Below, one piece after another: positions 1 to 7,770 of a stretch of DNA of 43,039 bases. Where the stretch lies: positions 1 to 43,039 of the forward strand of contig NZ_JRJG01000026.1 in the NCBI RefSeq assembly GCF_000759435.1, in the 5' to 3' direction. Position 1 is the first letter of the stretch, and each line of letters starts with the position of its first letter. The notes below the pieces were generated by a model that did no database searches, was not told where the DNA came from, and saw only the letters and a list, made by a program, of their open reading frames with translations. The position numbers were made by a program, and so were the translations under genes. The DNA is from Hoeflea sp. BAL378 (lineage in GTDB: Bacteria; Pseudomonadota; Alphaproteobacteria; Rhizobiales; Rhizobiaceae).

Positions 1-27
1 CGGCGCTGTGTCCTGCCTGTGAGCGGA

Positions 28-231
28 TCAGTTGAACGCGCAGCCGGGCTTGGCGCCCAGCTTCTTGAAGATGATGGCGGCCGGGCAGAAGCCGGTGAAC
101 GAGGACTGGATCAGGTTCAGACCGACAAAGACGGTCAGGAGGAACCAGTAGGGCGAGACATAGATGCCCAGCGCCACCGACAAGAGAACCATGAATCCCG
201 CGAATGCCAGAATGATGCGATCAAGCGCCAT
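28..231 (-). CDS. DUF2892 (YgaP-like) small membrane protein
   Basis: A 67-residue protein read from the ATG at 231, which has an AAGGAAA ribosome site 6-7 bases upstream; a longer in-frame start at 294 has no such site and adds an Arg-rich tail. The sequence is two hydrophobic helices joined by a short turn, then a Gly/Phe/Cys-containing end (SSFTGFCPAA and KPGCAF). This is the pattern of the DUF2892 family, the membrane part of YgaP-type rhodanese proteins and of the small proteins encoded with the persulfide sensor BigR. The Cys in the FTGFCP motif is the family's conserved residue. Its role is probably in the inner membrane in sulfur or persulfide handling (inference). Possible partner genes lie outside the window, beyond position 1. 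Confidence 0.85.
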   Translation of the reverse strand: MALDRIILAFAGFMVLLSVALGIYVSPYWFLLTVFVGLNLIQSSFTGFCPAAIIFKKLGAKPGCAFN

Positions 232-300
232 GTTAGATTTCCTTCGTGTTCGATCGGGCCAAGCCCTGCGCCGCTGGGCATCCAGCGGCCTCATGGCGCA

Positions 301-329
301 GATATAGCAATTTCAAAATCTATATTCAA
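301..329 (-). promoter_or_regulatory. AT-rich promoter with overlapping inverted repeat, upstream of DUF2892 gene
   Basis: On the minus strand a -35 TTGAAT (324-329) and a -10 TATATC (301-306) are separated by 17 bases. A 6-bp inverted repeat, ATATAG at 302-307 and CTATAT at 320-325, spans the space between them, and a 10-bp perfect palindrome (TTTATATAAA) lies just upstream at 335-344. The AT content is far above that of the surrounding DNA. The layout suits repression by a dimeric winged-helix protein; a BigR/ArsR-type regulator is an inference from the gene it controls. Confidence 0.5.
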
Positions 330-391
330 TATGTTTTATATAAATGAATCTGCATTGACGCCGGCCACGGCGCGAAGGACGGCGCGCCCGG

Positions 392-862
392 TCACCCGCC
401 GATGCGGCTCCTTGTGTCGGGCTTGCGCCGGATGTGCAGGGTCTTGGTGACCCGCGCTACGGTCTGCGCATCGTCATTGACGATGTCGACGGAGAAGGTC
501 TTGAGGTATCTCGCGTCCTCGGCCGCGGTGTTGGTGCGGATGTCGTCGAGGGCCTGGGCGTCGAGCCGGAATTCGGCTCGCACGGTGCCGCGTCCGGGAC
601 GCAGGAAATCGATCGTCGCGGACCTGTCCCAGACCGTGTAGCTCAGGTCGAGATTGCGCATCACCATCATCATCCAGAACGGATCGGTCATGGCGAACAG
701 CGAACCGCCGAAATGGCAGCCGACATAGTTCCTGTTGTAGAAGCGCTCGCGCAGCTCGACATCGACGGCGCGGAAATCATCGCTGATGCGGCGGATCCGG
801 ATGCCGGCGAACAGCAGCGGCGGCCACAGGTTCATGCCGCGGCGGAGGGCATTGGCTTGCAT
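392..862 (-). CDS. DUF4442 domain protein (hotdog/thioesterase fold)
   Basis: This 156-residue protein matches the DUF4442 family of hotdog-fold proteins related to acyl-CoA thioesterases. Recognisable parts are the central GCHFGGSLFAMTDPFWMMM helix region (about residues 48-67), where thioesterases carry their active-site helix, and the WDRSATIDFLRPGRG strand region (about 79-93). It begins 8 bases after the stop of the 3-hydroxybutyryl-CoA dehydrogenase gene and is surely co-transcribed with it. A role in hydrolysing or binding an acyl-CoA intermediate follows from fold and context, not from a shown catalytic residue. The function of the family is not established. Confidence 0.85.
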   Translation of the reverse strand: MQANALRRGMNLWPPLLFAGIRIRRISDDFRAVDVELRERFYNRNYVGCHFGGSLFAMTDPFWMMMVMRNLDLSYTVWDRSATIDFLRPGRGTVRAEFRLDAQALDDIRTNTAAEDARYLKTFSVDIVNDDAQTVARVTKTLHIRRKPDTRSRIGG

Positions 863-870
863 CGCCTGCT

Positions 871-1752
871 CTAGCGGGTTGGGACGGGCACGTCGCCGCG
901 ATAATCGTAGAAGCCGCGGCCGGACTTGCGGCCGAGCCAGCCGGCCTCGACATATTTGACCAGCAGCGGACAGGGCCGGTACTTGGAATCGGCGAGGCCG
1001 TCGTGGAGCACCTGCATGATCGACAGGCAGGTGTCGAGGCCGATGAAATCGGCCAGTTGCAGCGGCCCCATCGGATGGTTGGCGCCAAGCTTCATGGCGG
1101 TGTCGATCGCCTCGACGGTGCCGACGCCTTCGTAGAGCGTGTAGATCGCCTCGTTGATCATCGGCAGCAGGATGCGGTTGACGATGAAGGCGGGGAAATC
1201 CTCGGTCACGGTGATGGTCTTGTCGAGCGAGTCGACGAAGCCGCGCGCCGCCTGGAAGGTCTCGTCCTCGGTGGCGATGCCGCGCACCAGCTCGACGAGC
1301 TTCATCACCGGCACGGGATTCATGAAATGGATGCCGATGAAGCGTTCCGGCCTGTCGGTGGCCGACGCCAGGCGGGTGATCGACAGCGACGAGGTGTTGG
1401 TGGCGAGGATCGCCTCGGGATTGAGCAGCGGGCAGAGCTGCTGGTAGATCTTGCGCTTGACCGTCTCGTCCTCGGTGGCGGCCTCGATGACCAGATCCAT
1501 CGTCGCCAGGCCGCTCATCGCTGGAACGAACCTGATGCGGGCCAGCGCCGCCTCGCGCTCGGCCTCGGTGGTCTTGCCCGACGCCACCTGCCGGGCGAGA
1601 TTGCCGCTGATGGTGGCGAGCATGGTCTGAAGCGTGTCCGCCGAGGTGTCATGAACATAGACATCGTAGCCCGCCATGGCGCAGACATGCGCGATCCCGC
1701 CGCCCATCTGTCCCGCGCCGATAATGCCGACACTCTTGATCTGGTTGCCCAT
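871..1752 (-). CDS. 3-hydroxybutyryl-CoA dehydrogenase
   Basis: A 293-residue short-chain 3-hydroxyacyl-CoA dehydrogenase, full length for the single-domain bacterial form (about 285-295). The N-terminal Rossmann fold shows the dinucleotide motif GAGQMG at residues 12-17, and the catalytic His sits in the motif GIHFMNPVPVMKLVE. The C-terminal half holds the helical dimerisation domain (MNEAIYTLYEGVGTVEAIDTAM, KLGANHPMGPLQLADFIGLD). It interconverts 3-hydroxybutyryl-CoA and acetoacetyl-CoA with NAD(P), in short-chain fatty acid breakdown or the butanoyl-CoA/PHB cycle. It follows etfBA on the same strand after 128 bases containing a hairpin, and is followed closely by the DUF4442 gene. The gene is called hbdA, paaH or mmgB in relatives; the symbol is not certain here. 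Confidence 0.95.
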   Translation of the reverse strand: MGNQIKSVGIIGAGQMGGGIAHVCAMAGYDVYVHDTSADTLQTMLATISGNLARQVASGKTTEAEREAALARIRFVPAMSGLATMDLVIEAATEDETVKRKIYQQLCPLLNPEAILATNTSSLSITRLASATDRPERFIGIHFMNPVPVMKLVELVRGIATEDETFQAARGFVDSLDKTITVTEDFPAFIVNRILLPMINEAIYTLYEGVGTVEAIDTAMKLGANHPMGPLQLADFIGLDTCLSIMQVLHDGLADSKYRPCPLLVKYVEAGWLGRKSGRGFYDYRGDVPVPTR

Positions 1753-1824
1753 TTGTCCCGCCTGACTGATTTTAGGATGCTGCCGGATGCTTCTGAGCGA
1801 GCCTGCCCGAGCCCTGAACCTAAA

Positions 1825-1854
1825 TGGCCGGGATGGAGACGTCCAGCCCGGCCA
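1825..1854 (-). other. Stem-loop between etfA and the hydroxybutyryl-CoA dehydrogenase gene
   Basis: Perfect 8-bp arms TGGCCGGG (1825-1832) and CCCGGCCA (1847-1854) flank a 14-base loop, 26 bases past the etfA stop. Only ATTTAGG follows in the direction of transcription, so the U-run is weak. It may be a partial terminator or an RNA-processing/stability hairpin that sets the ratio of etfBA to downstream expression. Confidence 0.5.
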
Positions 1855-1880
1855 ATGGTCTCAATGCGATTATTGACTTC

Positions 1881-2810
1881 TCAGAGCGCCTTTTCAAGCT
1901 CGGGAAGGGCCTCGAACAGGTCGGCGACCAGGCCGTAATCGGCGACCTGGAAGATCGGCGCTTCCTCATCCTTGTTGATGGCGACGATGACCTTGGAGTC
2001 CTTCATGCCGGCCAGGTGCTGGATGGCGCCGGAGATGCCGCAGGCGATGTAGAGATCGGGCGCGACCACCTTGCCGGTCTGTCCGACCTGCCAGTCGTTG
2101 GGCGCGTAGCCCGCGTCGACGGCGGCGCGCGAGGCGCCGACGGCGGCGCCCAGCTTGTCGGCCACCGGCAGGATGACGCTGAGGAACTTCTCGGACGAGC
2201 CGAGCGCGCGGCCGCCGGAGATGATGATCTTCGCGGAAGTCAGTTCCGGGCGGTCGCTGGTGGCGATCGCGTCCTTGACGAAGGACGACAGGCCCGGATC
2301 GCCGGCCGAGGACACGGTTTCGACCGAGGCCGATCCGCCTTCGCCGGCCGCCTGGAAGGAGGCGGTGCGCACGGTGATGACGCGCTTGGCGTCGGTCGAG
2401 CGCACGGTCTGCAGCGCGTTGCCGGCATAGATCGGCCGCTTGAACGTGTCGGCGGCGATGACCTCGATGATGTCCGAGATCTGCATGACGTCGAGAAGGG
2501 CCGCGACCCGCGGCATGACGTTCTTGCCGCTCGTGGTGGCGGGCGCCATCAGCGTGTCGTAGCCGTCGGCCAGCGAGACCGCCAGGGCCGCCAGCGGTTC
2601 GGCCAGCCGGTTGGCGTATTCGTCGCCTTCGGCCAGGAGGACCTTGGAGACGCCGTCAAGCTTGGCCGCCGCCTCGGCGGCCGGCTTGGCGTTCTTGCCG
2701 GCGACGAGGACATGGATGTCGCCGCCGATCTGGGTGGCGGCGCTGACGGCCTTGGCGGTCTGGTCGGACAGCGAGGCGTGGTCGTGTTCGGCTATGATGA
2801 GAATGGCCAT
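1881..2810 (-). CDS. etfA: Electron transfer flavoprotein subunit alpha
   Basis: A 309-residue protein, the normal length for bacterial EtfA. The N-terminal ETF alpha/beta domain (1-180) is followed by the FAD-binding C-terminal domain with the signature [12 protein letters not shown] near residue 200, then [34 protein letters not shown] and [18 protein letters not shown], the loops that hold FAD. With EtfB it forms a soluble heterodimer that takes electrons from acyl-CoA and other flavin dehydrogenases and passes them to ETF-ubiquinone oxidoreductase. It starts at the ATG at 2810 with AGGGAGA upstream, 23 bases after the etfB stop. Same operon as etfB. Confidence 0.98.
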   Translation of the reverse strand: MAILIIAEHDHASLSDQTAKAVSAATQIGGDIHVLVAGKNAKPAAEAAAKLDGVSKVLLAEGDEYANRLAEPLAALAVSLADGYDTLMAPATTSGKNVMPRVAALLDVMQISDIIEVIAADTFKRPIYAGNALQTVRSTDAKRVITVRTASFQAAGEGGSASVETVSSAGDPGLSSFVKDAIATSDRPELTSAKIIISGGRALGSSEKFLSVILPVADKLGAAVGASRAAVDAGYAPNDWQVGQTGKVVAPDLYIACGISGAIQHLAGMKDSKVIVAINKDEEAPIFQVADYGLVADLFEALPELEKAL

Positions 2811-2833
2811 GAATATATCTCCCTGTACCGCGC

Positions 2834-3583
2834 TTACAGCACGCCTGCTTCGTTCTTGAGCTTGTCGACGAGTTCGGCCACGGAGCCGACCTTGACGCCG
2901 GCCTTGCGGCCGCCCGGCTCCTCGGTCTTGATGACCTCGAGGCGCGGCGCGATGTCGACGCCGTAATCGGCGGCGGTTTTCTTGTCGAGCGGCTTCTTCT
3001 TGGCCTTCATGATGTTGGGCAGCGAAGCGTAGCGCGGCTCGTTGAGGCGCAGGTCGGTGGTGACGATGGCCGGAAGCTTGACCGAGATGGTCTGCAGGCC
3101 GCCGTCGACTTCGCGGGTCACGTCGGCCGAGCCGTCGCCGATCTCGACCTTGGAGGCGAAGGTGGCCTGGCCCCAGCCGAGCAGAGCCGACAGCATCTGG
3201 CCGGTCTGGTTGGCGTCGTCGTCGATCGCCTGCTTGCCGAGGATCACCATGTCCGGATTTTCCTCGCCGACGATGGCCTTGAGGATCTTGGCGACCGCCA
3301 GCGGCTCGATCACGCCGTCGGCCTCGACCAGGATCGCCCGGTCGGCGCCCATGGCGAGCGCCGTGCGCAGCGTCTCTTCCGACTTGGCGGCGCCGATCGA
3401 CACCGCGATCACTTCGGTCGCCTTGCCGGACTCGCGGAGGCGCAGGGCTTCCTCGACGGCGATTTCGTCAAACGGATTCATCGACATCTTCACATTGGCG
3501 AGATCGACGCCGCTGCCATCTGGTTTGACCCGGATCTTGACGTTGTAGTCAACAACCCGCTTGACCGGCACGAGAATTTTCAT
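2834..3583 (-). CDS. etfB: Electron transfer flavoprotein subunit beta
   Basis: A 249-residue EtfB, full length. Family landmarks: the start [20 protein letters not shown], the [19 protein letters not shown] segment, and the AMP-binding region [22 protein letters not shown] near residues 122-142, followed by the [25 protein letters not shown] recognition loop that docks partner dehydrogenases. It is the first gene of the block etfB-etfA-dehydrogenase-DUF4442 and has a strong GAGGAAGG ribosome site. A palindromic operator over a plausible promoter lies about 200 bases upstream. Acts in the cytoplasm as the beta half of the ETF dimer. Confidence 0.98.
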   Translation of the reverse strand: MKILVPVKRVVDYNVKIRVKPDGSGVDLANVKMSMNPFDEIAVEEALRLRESGKATEVIAVSIGAAKSEETLRTALAMGADRAILVEADGVIEPLAVAKILKAIVGEENPDMVILGKQAIDDDANQTGQMLSALLGWGQATFASKVEIGDGSADVTREVDGGLQTISVKLPAIVTTDLRLNEPRYASLPNIMKAKKKPLDKKTAADYGVDIAPRLEVIKTEEPGGRKAGVKVGSVAELVDKLKNEAGVL

Positions 3584-3773
3584 CGGTTTGCCTTCCTCAC
3601 TTAGCTTGGCCTACTGTCTCCGGCCCTGTCCTGCACACCCTGGAACGCCCGGGAAGCAGGTCGTTGATCCGGACTTTGCCTGCGACGCCGCCTGCCGGAT
3701 AGCCGATTGGCGACATGGATACGCGATTTTTCTCCAAATTCAATCGCTGCGGCGCAGGAGATTCTGCAACGCG

Positions 3774-3801
3774 GCATAAAAGACGTTGACGCTCACGTCA
3801 A
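3774..3801 (-). promoter_or_regulatory. etfBA promoter with overlapping TTGACG-N4-CGTCAA operator
   Basis: TTGACG (3786-3791) and CGTCAA (3796-3801) are perfect 6-bp arms separated by 4 bases. On the minus strand the outer arm doubles as a -35 hexamer, TTGACG, and 17 bases further lies TATGCC (3774-3779) as a -10. The palindrome therefore covers the -35 and the start of the spacer, the usual place for a repressor. The sequence resembles the TTnACGTnnACGTnAA sites of LiuR/MerR-type regulators of branched-chain and fatty acid breakdown in proteobacteria (from memory), which often control etfBA. The regulator is not in this window. Confidence 0.5.
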
Positions 3802-3830
3802 TTCGACAGTGCCCGCCACCCGGGCCGGCG

Positions 3831-4610
3831 CTAACGACCCCATTTGGGCGGCGGGGCGCGCGCGGGGGCTTTGGACGGTTCGGGGTGCGGGGTTTTGTGG
3901 ACCACCGCCTTCGGCGTGTCGATGGTCCGGTCAAACAGCGGAACGCCCGACCGGCGCAGGACCAGCACCAGAAGCGCGCCGGCAAGGATGCCGCCGATAT
4001 GGGCGCCCCAGGACACTTCGCCGTCAAGGTCCGTGATCACCATGAAGAACTGGAACACGACCCAGAACAGCAGCGGGATGAAGGCGGGCAGGGGCAGCGG
4101 GATGCGGCCGAGCACCAGCACCCAGACCCGGACCCGCGGATGCAGCATGAGATAGGCGGCGACGACGCCCGCGACCGCCCCGGACGCGCCGATCAGCGGT
4201 CCCTCCGAATCGGGCAGGAGCAGCCCGTGCATGAAGGCCCCGGCCGCGGCGCAGAGGATATAGAAGATCAGAAACCGGATATGTCCCATGGCGTCTTCGA
4301 CATTGTCGCCGAAAACCCACAGAAACAGCATGTTCGAGCCCAGATGAATCAGGTTTCCATGCAGGAAGCTGTAGGTGACATAGGTCGCATCTTCGGGCAC
4401 GAGGATCAGCGAAGCGGGCAGTTCGGCAATGTCGTTGACCACCGAGGGGATGAATCCCAAGCCCAGGAATGCGGCGTTGGTGAACTCGCTGTCATCCCCG
4501 GCAAGGCCGGTCACCAGCCAGACAATCACATTGATGGCGATCAGCGACCAGGTCACCCATTGCAGCTTGATGTGCTTGAGATCATTGGCATCATGCAGCG
4601 GAATGAACAT
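3831..4610 (-). CDS. Rhomboid family intramembrane serine protease
   Basis: A polytopic membrane protease of 259 residues from the ATG at 4610, which has AGGGGGAAA upstream; an ATG seven codons earlier lacks a site. The catalytic dyad is visible: Ser143 in GASGAVAG and His204 in the GAHIGG motif. The HGNLIHLGSNMLFLWVFGDNVED stretch (about residues 84-106) is the conserved TM2 region whose His/Asn form the oxyanion hole. About six hydrophobic helices precede a Pro/Lys-rich cytoplasmic tail. Rhomboids cut TM segments of other proteins inside the membrane; the substrate here is unknown. It ends about 30 bases upstream of the etfBA operator and lies 48 bases downstream of the adenosyltransferase gene. 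Confidence 0.95.
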   Translation of the reverse strand: MFIPLHDANDLKHIKLQWVTWSLIAINVIVWLVTGLAGDDSEFTNAAFLGLGFIPSVVNDIAELPASLILVPEDATYVTYSFLHGNLIHLGSNMLFLWVFGDNVEDAMGHIRFLIFYILCAAAGAFMHGLLLPDSEGPLIGASGAVAGVVAAYLMLHPRVRVWVLVLGRIPLPLPAFIPLLFWVVFQFFMVITDLDGEVSWGAHIGGILAGALLVLVLRRSGVPLFDRTIDTPKAVVHKTPHPEPSKAPARAPPPKWGR

Positions 4611-4658
4611 TGCGGATTTCCCCCTGGCCACAGCGGCTGCGGGCCGCAGGCCGGCAAG

Positions 4659-5237
4659 CTAGCGGTTTTTTCCCGGAACCCAAAGCACATCGGCGCGGCC
4701 GCGGTCATTGACCCAGCGGGCGGCGACGAAAAAGAAATCCGACAGCCTGTTGATGAAGCGGATCGCGGCCGGACTGACCGTCTCGCCGTCGCGATCGGCG
4801 AGCTCGACGATCAGCCGTTCGGCGCGGCGCGCGACCGTGCGGGCCAGATGCAGATAGGCGGCCGCATCGGAGCCGCCCGGCAGGACGAAGGAGTTGAGCG
4901 GCTCCAGATCGGCGTTGAGCGTGTCGATGTCGGTCTCGATGCGGGTCACCTGGGCGTCGACGATCCGCAAGGGTTCATAGGCCGGGGGCTCGCCGGTGTC
5001 GGGCGTGGCGAGATCGGCGCCGAGATCGAAACAGTCGTTCTGGATGCGCATCAGCATGGCGTCGAGCGCGGGCAGGGAGGCTGTGTGCAGCCGCGCCAGG
5101 CCGATGACCGCATTGGCCTCGTCGACCGTGCCGTAGGCCTCGATCCGCAGGTCGTATTTCGGACGCCGCTTGCCCGAGACCAGGCCGGTGGTGCCGTCAT
5201 CCCCGGTCCGGGTGTAGATCTTGTTGAGCTTGACCAT
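4659..5237 (-). CDS. Cob(I)alamin adenosyltransferase, PduO type
   Basis: A 192-residue protein with the PduO/MMAB signature: N-terminal TRTGDDGTTGL phosphate-binding loop (residues 9-19), EAYGTVDEANAVIGLAR (about 33-49), then the C-terminal FVLPGGSDAAAYLHLARTVARRAER and RFINRLSDFFFVAARW helices that build the five-helix bundle and the cobalamin site. It transfers the 5'-deoxyadenosyl group of ATP to cob(I)alamin to make coenzyme B12. The ribosome site GGAAGG precedes the ATG at 5237. No cobalamin riboswitch was recognised upstream. It sits between the two-helix membrane protein gene and the rhomboid gene, all on the minus strand. Confidence 0.95.
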   Translation of the reverse strand: MVKLNKIYTRTGDDGTTGLVSGKRRPKYDLRIEAYGTVDEANAVIGLARLHTASLPALDAMLMRIQNDCFDLGADLATPDTGEPPAYEPLRIVDAQVTRIETDIDTLNADLEPLNSFVLPGGSDAAAYLHLARTVARRAERLIVELADRDGETVSPAAIRFINRLSDFFFVAARWVNDRGRADVLWVPGKNR

Positions 5238-5303
5238 TGGGCATGCCTTCCGATTGAGATTTCAAGCCGCCGCGCCGAGGGATCGCGACCGGCGCGACAC
5301 AGG

Positions 5304-5501
5304 TCAGCGGCCGCCGCCGGTGAGCCACAGGGTGGCGACGATCAGCACCACGGCGACGAATTGCAGGATCACGCGGGCCTGCATCAGCTTGTTGGAGAGA
5401 TTGCCGGAGCCGCCGCGCGCCATGTTGACCAGGCCGCGCACCAGCACGACCGCCACGGACAGCATGACGAGGATGGACAGGACATAGGTGACAGACGACA
5501 T
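5304..5501 (-). CDS. Two-helix membrane protein (HIG1-like, 'twin transmembrane')
   Basis: A 65-residue protein from the ATG at 5501 (AAGGAAA upstream; the preceding TTG is not needed). Two hydrophobic helices (about 4-24 and 41-59) flank a short polar loop with RGGSGNLSNKLMQARV, and the end is LTGGGR. The MQARV(I/L)LQ segment and spacing resemble the HIG1 domain of mitochondrial respiratory supercomplex factors, and this small protein is common beside the adenosyltransferase gene in Rhizobiales (from memory). Function is unknown; a respiratory-chain role would be inference. Confidence 0.8.
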   Translation of the reverse strand: MSSVTYVLSILVMLSVAVVLVRGLVNMARGGSGNLSNKLMQARVILQFVAVVLIVATLWLTGGGR

Positions 5502-5585
5502 CAAGCGGTTTCCTTGTGGATCATGGGGTGGAACATAGGCGGTTTTGCCGGCATGTCCATTCTGTCGGGCGGGCTGCGCAAAGGG

Positions 5586-6428
5586 TCAGGTCTGCCGGGC
5601 CAGCCAGGGGTAGAAAAGCCGGGCGGGCAGCAGCCTGCGGGCGATGACGCCCAGCTTCGCCTCCCTTGTGACCGGGTAGTGGTAGCGCGGGCGAGGAGAG
5701 GTCAGGGCGTGGCGCAGGACCTTGTGCACGGCGTCGGGACCGAGCTTGCCGCTGGTGGAGGATTCCTGCTTCTCCAGGCGGCGCAACTGGTCCTGGTAGT
5801 CGCTGCGGTGGACCGAGGCGTCAATGTCGATGCTGCGATGGAACTGTTCGAGCGCATTGGCCCGGAAGCGGCTGGCGATGGCCCCCGGCTCGATCAGGCT
5901 GACATGGATGCCGGAGCCCTGAAGCTCCATCGCCAAAGTCACCGAATAGCCTTCCAGCGCGTGCTTGGACGCATTGTAGGCGCCGCGAAACCGCATGGGG
6001 ACCAGGCCCAGGATCGACGAGCACTGCACGATGCGGCCGTGGCCCTGCTCCCGCATCACCGGGATGACCCTGCGGGTGAGATCGTGATAGCCGAAGAAAT
6101 TGGTCTCGAACTGGGCCCGCAGCGCCTCGACCGGGAGGTCCTCGAGGGCGCCGACCTGACCGTAGCCGCCATTGTTGAAGAGCGCGTCACAGCGCCCCGA
6201 CGTGGCGGTCATGGCGCGTTCGAAGAACTCGGCGATGCTGGCCGGTTCGGCGTAATCAAGGCGATAGGCCTCGAGTCCGGCGGCCCGGAGGTCGTCGATA
6301 TCGGCCTGGCTGCGCGCCGAGGCGATGACCTGCCAGCCCTCCGCCTTGAGCGCCCGGGCGCAATGGGCGCCGATCCCGCTGGAACAGCCGGTGATCAGGA
6401 TCGTTCTTGCTTTGTCAGAATCGGTCAT
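5586..6428 (-). CDS. SDR family NAD(P)-dependent oxidoreductase
   Basis: A classical short-chain dehydrogenase/reductase of 280 residues. It shows the cofactor loop TGCSSGIG (residues 13-20), the NNGGYG variant of the NNAG motif (85-90), Ser138, and the catalytic Tyr151 and Lys155 in the YNASK motif. The longer C-terminal region (about 190-280) resembles the subgroup annotated as retinol or 17-beta-hydroxysteroid dehydrogenase-like proteins, but the substrate cannot be read from sequence. It is the first gene of a minus-strand run leading to the two-helix protein and the adenosyltransferase, and is divergent from the YihY gene. Confidence 0.93.
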   Translation of the reverse strand: MTDSDKARTILITGCSSGIGAHCARALKAEGWQVIASARSQADIDDLRAAGLEAYRLDYAEPASIAEFFERAMTATSGRCDALFNNGGYGQVGALEDLPVEALRAQFETNFFGYHDLTRRVIPVMREQGHGRIVQCSSILGLVPMRFRGAYNASKHALEGYSVTLAMELQGSGIHVSLIEPGAIASRFRANALEQFHRSIDIDASVHRSDYQDQLRRLEKQESSTSGKLGPDAVHKVLRHALTSPRPRYHYPVTREAKLGVIARRLLPARLFYPWLARQT

Positions 6429-6528
6429 TGTGCGGTCTGCCCCTGTTCCCGAGAGGCTTCAGATCCCATAATCAGTCAGGACTGACAATGCCGGACCGGC
6501 CAATGAACGGCCATTACAGGAGTGATCA

Positions 6529-7395
6529 TTGAAACGTTTCCGCACGGTCGTCATGGACGCAGTGACGCATTTCAACAATGATGACGGCTGGGCGATGGCC
6601 AGCCATGTGGCCCTGTCGGTGCTGATGGCATTGTTCCCGTTCATGATCTTCGGCACCGCGCTGGCGAGCTTCCTGGGCGCCGAGGCCTATGCCGAGACGG
6701 CCTCGCACCTGATTTTCGACACATGGCCCGAGACCATCGCCGCCCCGATCTCGCGCGAGGTGATCGAGGTTCTCACGGTGGAGCGCGGCGGGCTTTTGAC
6801 GATCTCGGTGCTTGCGGCGGCGTTTTTCTCCGCCAACGGCGTGGAGGCGCTCAGGGTTTCGCTCAACCGTGCCTACCGGGTGACGGAGACCCGGGCCTGG
6901 TATGTGACCCGGGCGCAGAGCCTGGGCTTTGTCGTCGTCGCGGTGATGGTCATCATCTCGATCAGCTTCCTCCTGGTGCTGGCGCCGCTGGCGCTCAAAC
7001 TGGCGCGGCAGTTCGCGCCCTGGATGGGCACATTGATCGCGGCGGTCGACAACTGGCGCATCCTTGTCGCGGCGACCGTCCTGATCATCGGCCTGGTGTT
7101 CTCCCATCTCTGGCTGCCCGACGGCAAGCGCCGGCTGATCGACGTGCTGCCGGGCATAGGCGTCACGGTGATCGCCTGGATTACGGGGGCCATGATGTTC
7201 GCGCGCTACCTGCAGGAATTCGCGACCTACGTCTCCACCTATGCCGGCCTCGCCTCGATCATGATCGCGCTGGTGTTTCTCTACATCGTCGCGGCCATCT
7301 TCATCCTCGGCGCCGAGATCAACGCGGCGATCCTCAAGGCGCGCGACCGTGCCAGAAGGGCGCAGGAAAGCGCGGCCGCGAAGGTTAACGATTAA
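6529..7395 (+). CDS. YihY/BrkB family inner-membrane protein
   Basis: A 288-residue protein with six hydrophobic helices, matching the YihY/virulence factor BrkB family (once mis-called ribonuclease BN). Typical parts are the N-terminal WAMASHVALSVLMALFPFMIF, the AFFSANGVEALRVSLNRAYRV amphipathic segment, and the final YAGLASIMIALVFLYIVAAIFILGAEINA. The start is a TTG at 6529 with an AGGAG site 6 bases before it; no better ATG precedes it. Acts in the inner membrane; the molecular role of the family is unsettled. It is divergent from the SDR gene across 100 bases. Confidence 0.93.
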   Translation: MKRFRTVVMDAVTHFNNDDGWAMASHVALSVLMALFPFMIFGTALASFLGAEAYAETASHLIFDTWPETIAAPISREVIEVLTVERGGLLTISVLAAAFFSANGVEALRVSLNRAYRVTETRAWYVTRAQSLGFVVVAVMVIISISFLLVLAPLALKLARQFAPWMGTLIAAVDNWRILVAATVLIIGLVFSHLWLPDGKRRLIDVLPGIGVTVIAWITGAMMFARYLQEFATYVSTYAGLASIMIALVFLYIVAAIFILGAEINAAILKARDRARRAQESAAAKVND

Positions 7396-7482
7396 GCCAG
7401 ATTGGCGATCAGCCTTCCGGCCCGCGTTTACCATGCTAATTTGCGTCAGGTGCGCAGGCGCGGCTGAAAGGGAGATTGGCTC

Positions 7483-7770
7483 ATGTTCGCCGGATTGTCT
7501 TCAGACATGATGATGTATTTCGTGGCGCTGTCGGTGGCGGCGTCGTTCTTCGTCGGCAACGCCATGGATTCGGTGCTCGGGGCGCTCGGGTTTGGCCCCT
7601 TGGGCAACATGATCGTGCTCCTGGCCGGCTTCTTCCTCGGCCTCAATGCGGTCGATCTCATTCCCTTCGGGCGTGTTCCCTCGGCGATGATTATCCCGGC
7701 CGCGATCGCCGTGTCCTTCGCGATCCTGCTGCTGCTTGCCGTCTTCAAGCGGATGGTCCGGCCGACCTAG
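7483..7770 (+). CDS. Small multi-pass membrane protein, unknown function
   Basis: A 95-residue hydrophobic protein not assigned to a named family. It has about three membrane segments (roughly 8-30, 41-62 and 67-89), a Gly-rich middle (LGALGFGPLGN) and a basic end (FKRMVRPT). AGGGAGA lies upstream of the ATG. The codon use and clean start support a real gene. Its stop codon overlaps the stop of gluQ on the other strand at the palindrome CTAG, so the two genes converge with a 4-base overlap. Possibly co-transcribed with the YihY gene, 87 bases upstream. Confidence 0.75.
   Translation: MFAGLSSDMMMYFVALSVAASFFVGNAMDSVLGALGFGPLGNMIVLLAGFFLGLNAVDLIPFGRVPSAMIIPAAIAVSFAILLLLAVFKRMVRPT

Noticed and set aside
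19-450. 143-codon plus-strand frame over the DUF2892 gene and its promoter
   Set aside because: Covers the AT-rich promoter and antisense of two real genes; no family.
5238-5303. Cobalamin riboswitch before the adenosyltransferase gene
   Set aside because: Only 66 bases are available and no B12-box was seen.
3786-6485. 899-codon plus-strand open frame opposite rhomboid, adenosyltransferase, two-helix protein and SDR genes
   Set aside because: Antisense shadow of high-GC codon use; its translation is Arg/Gly/Asp-rich low complexity, it spans several real genes and has no ribosome site or family match.
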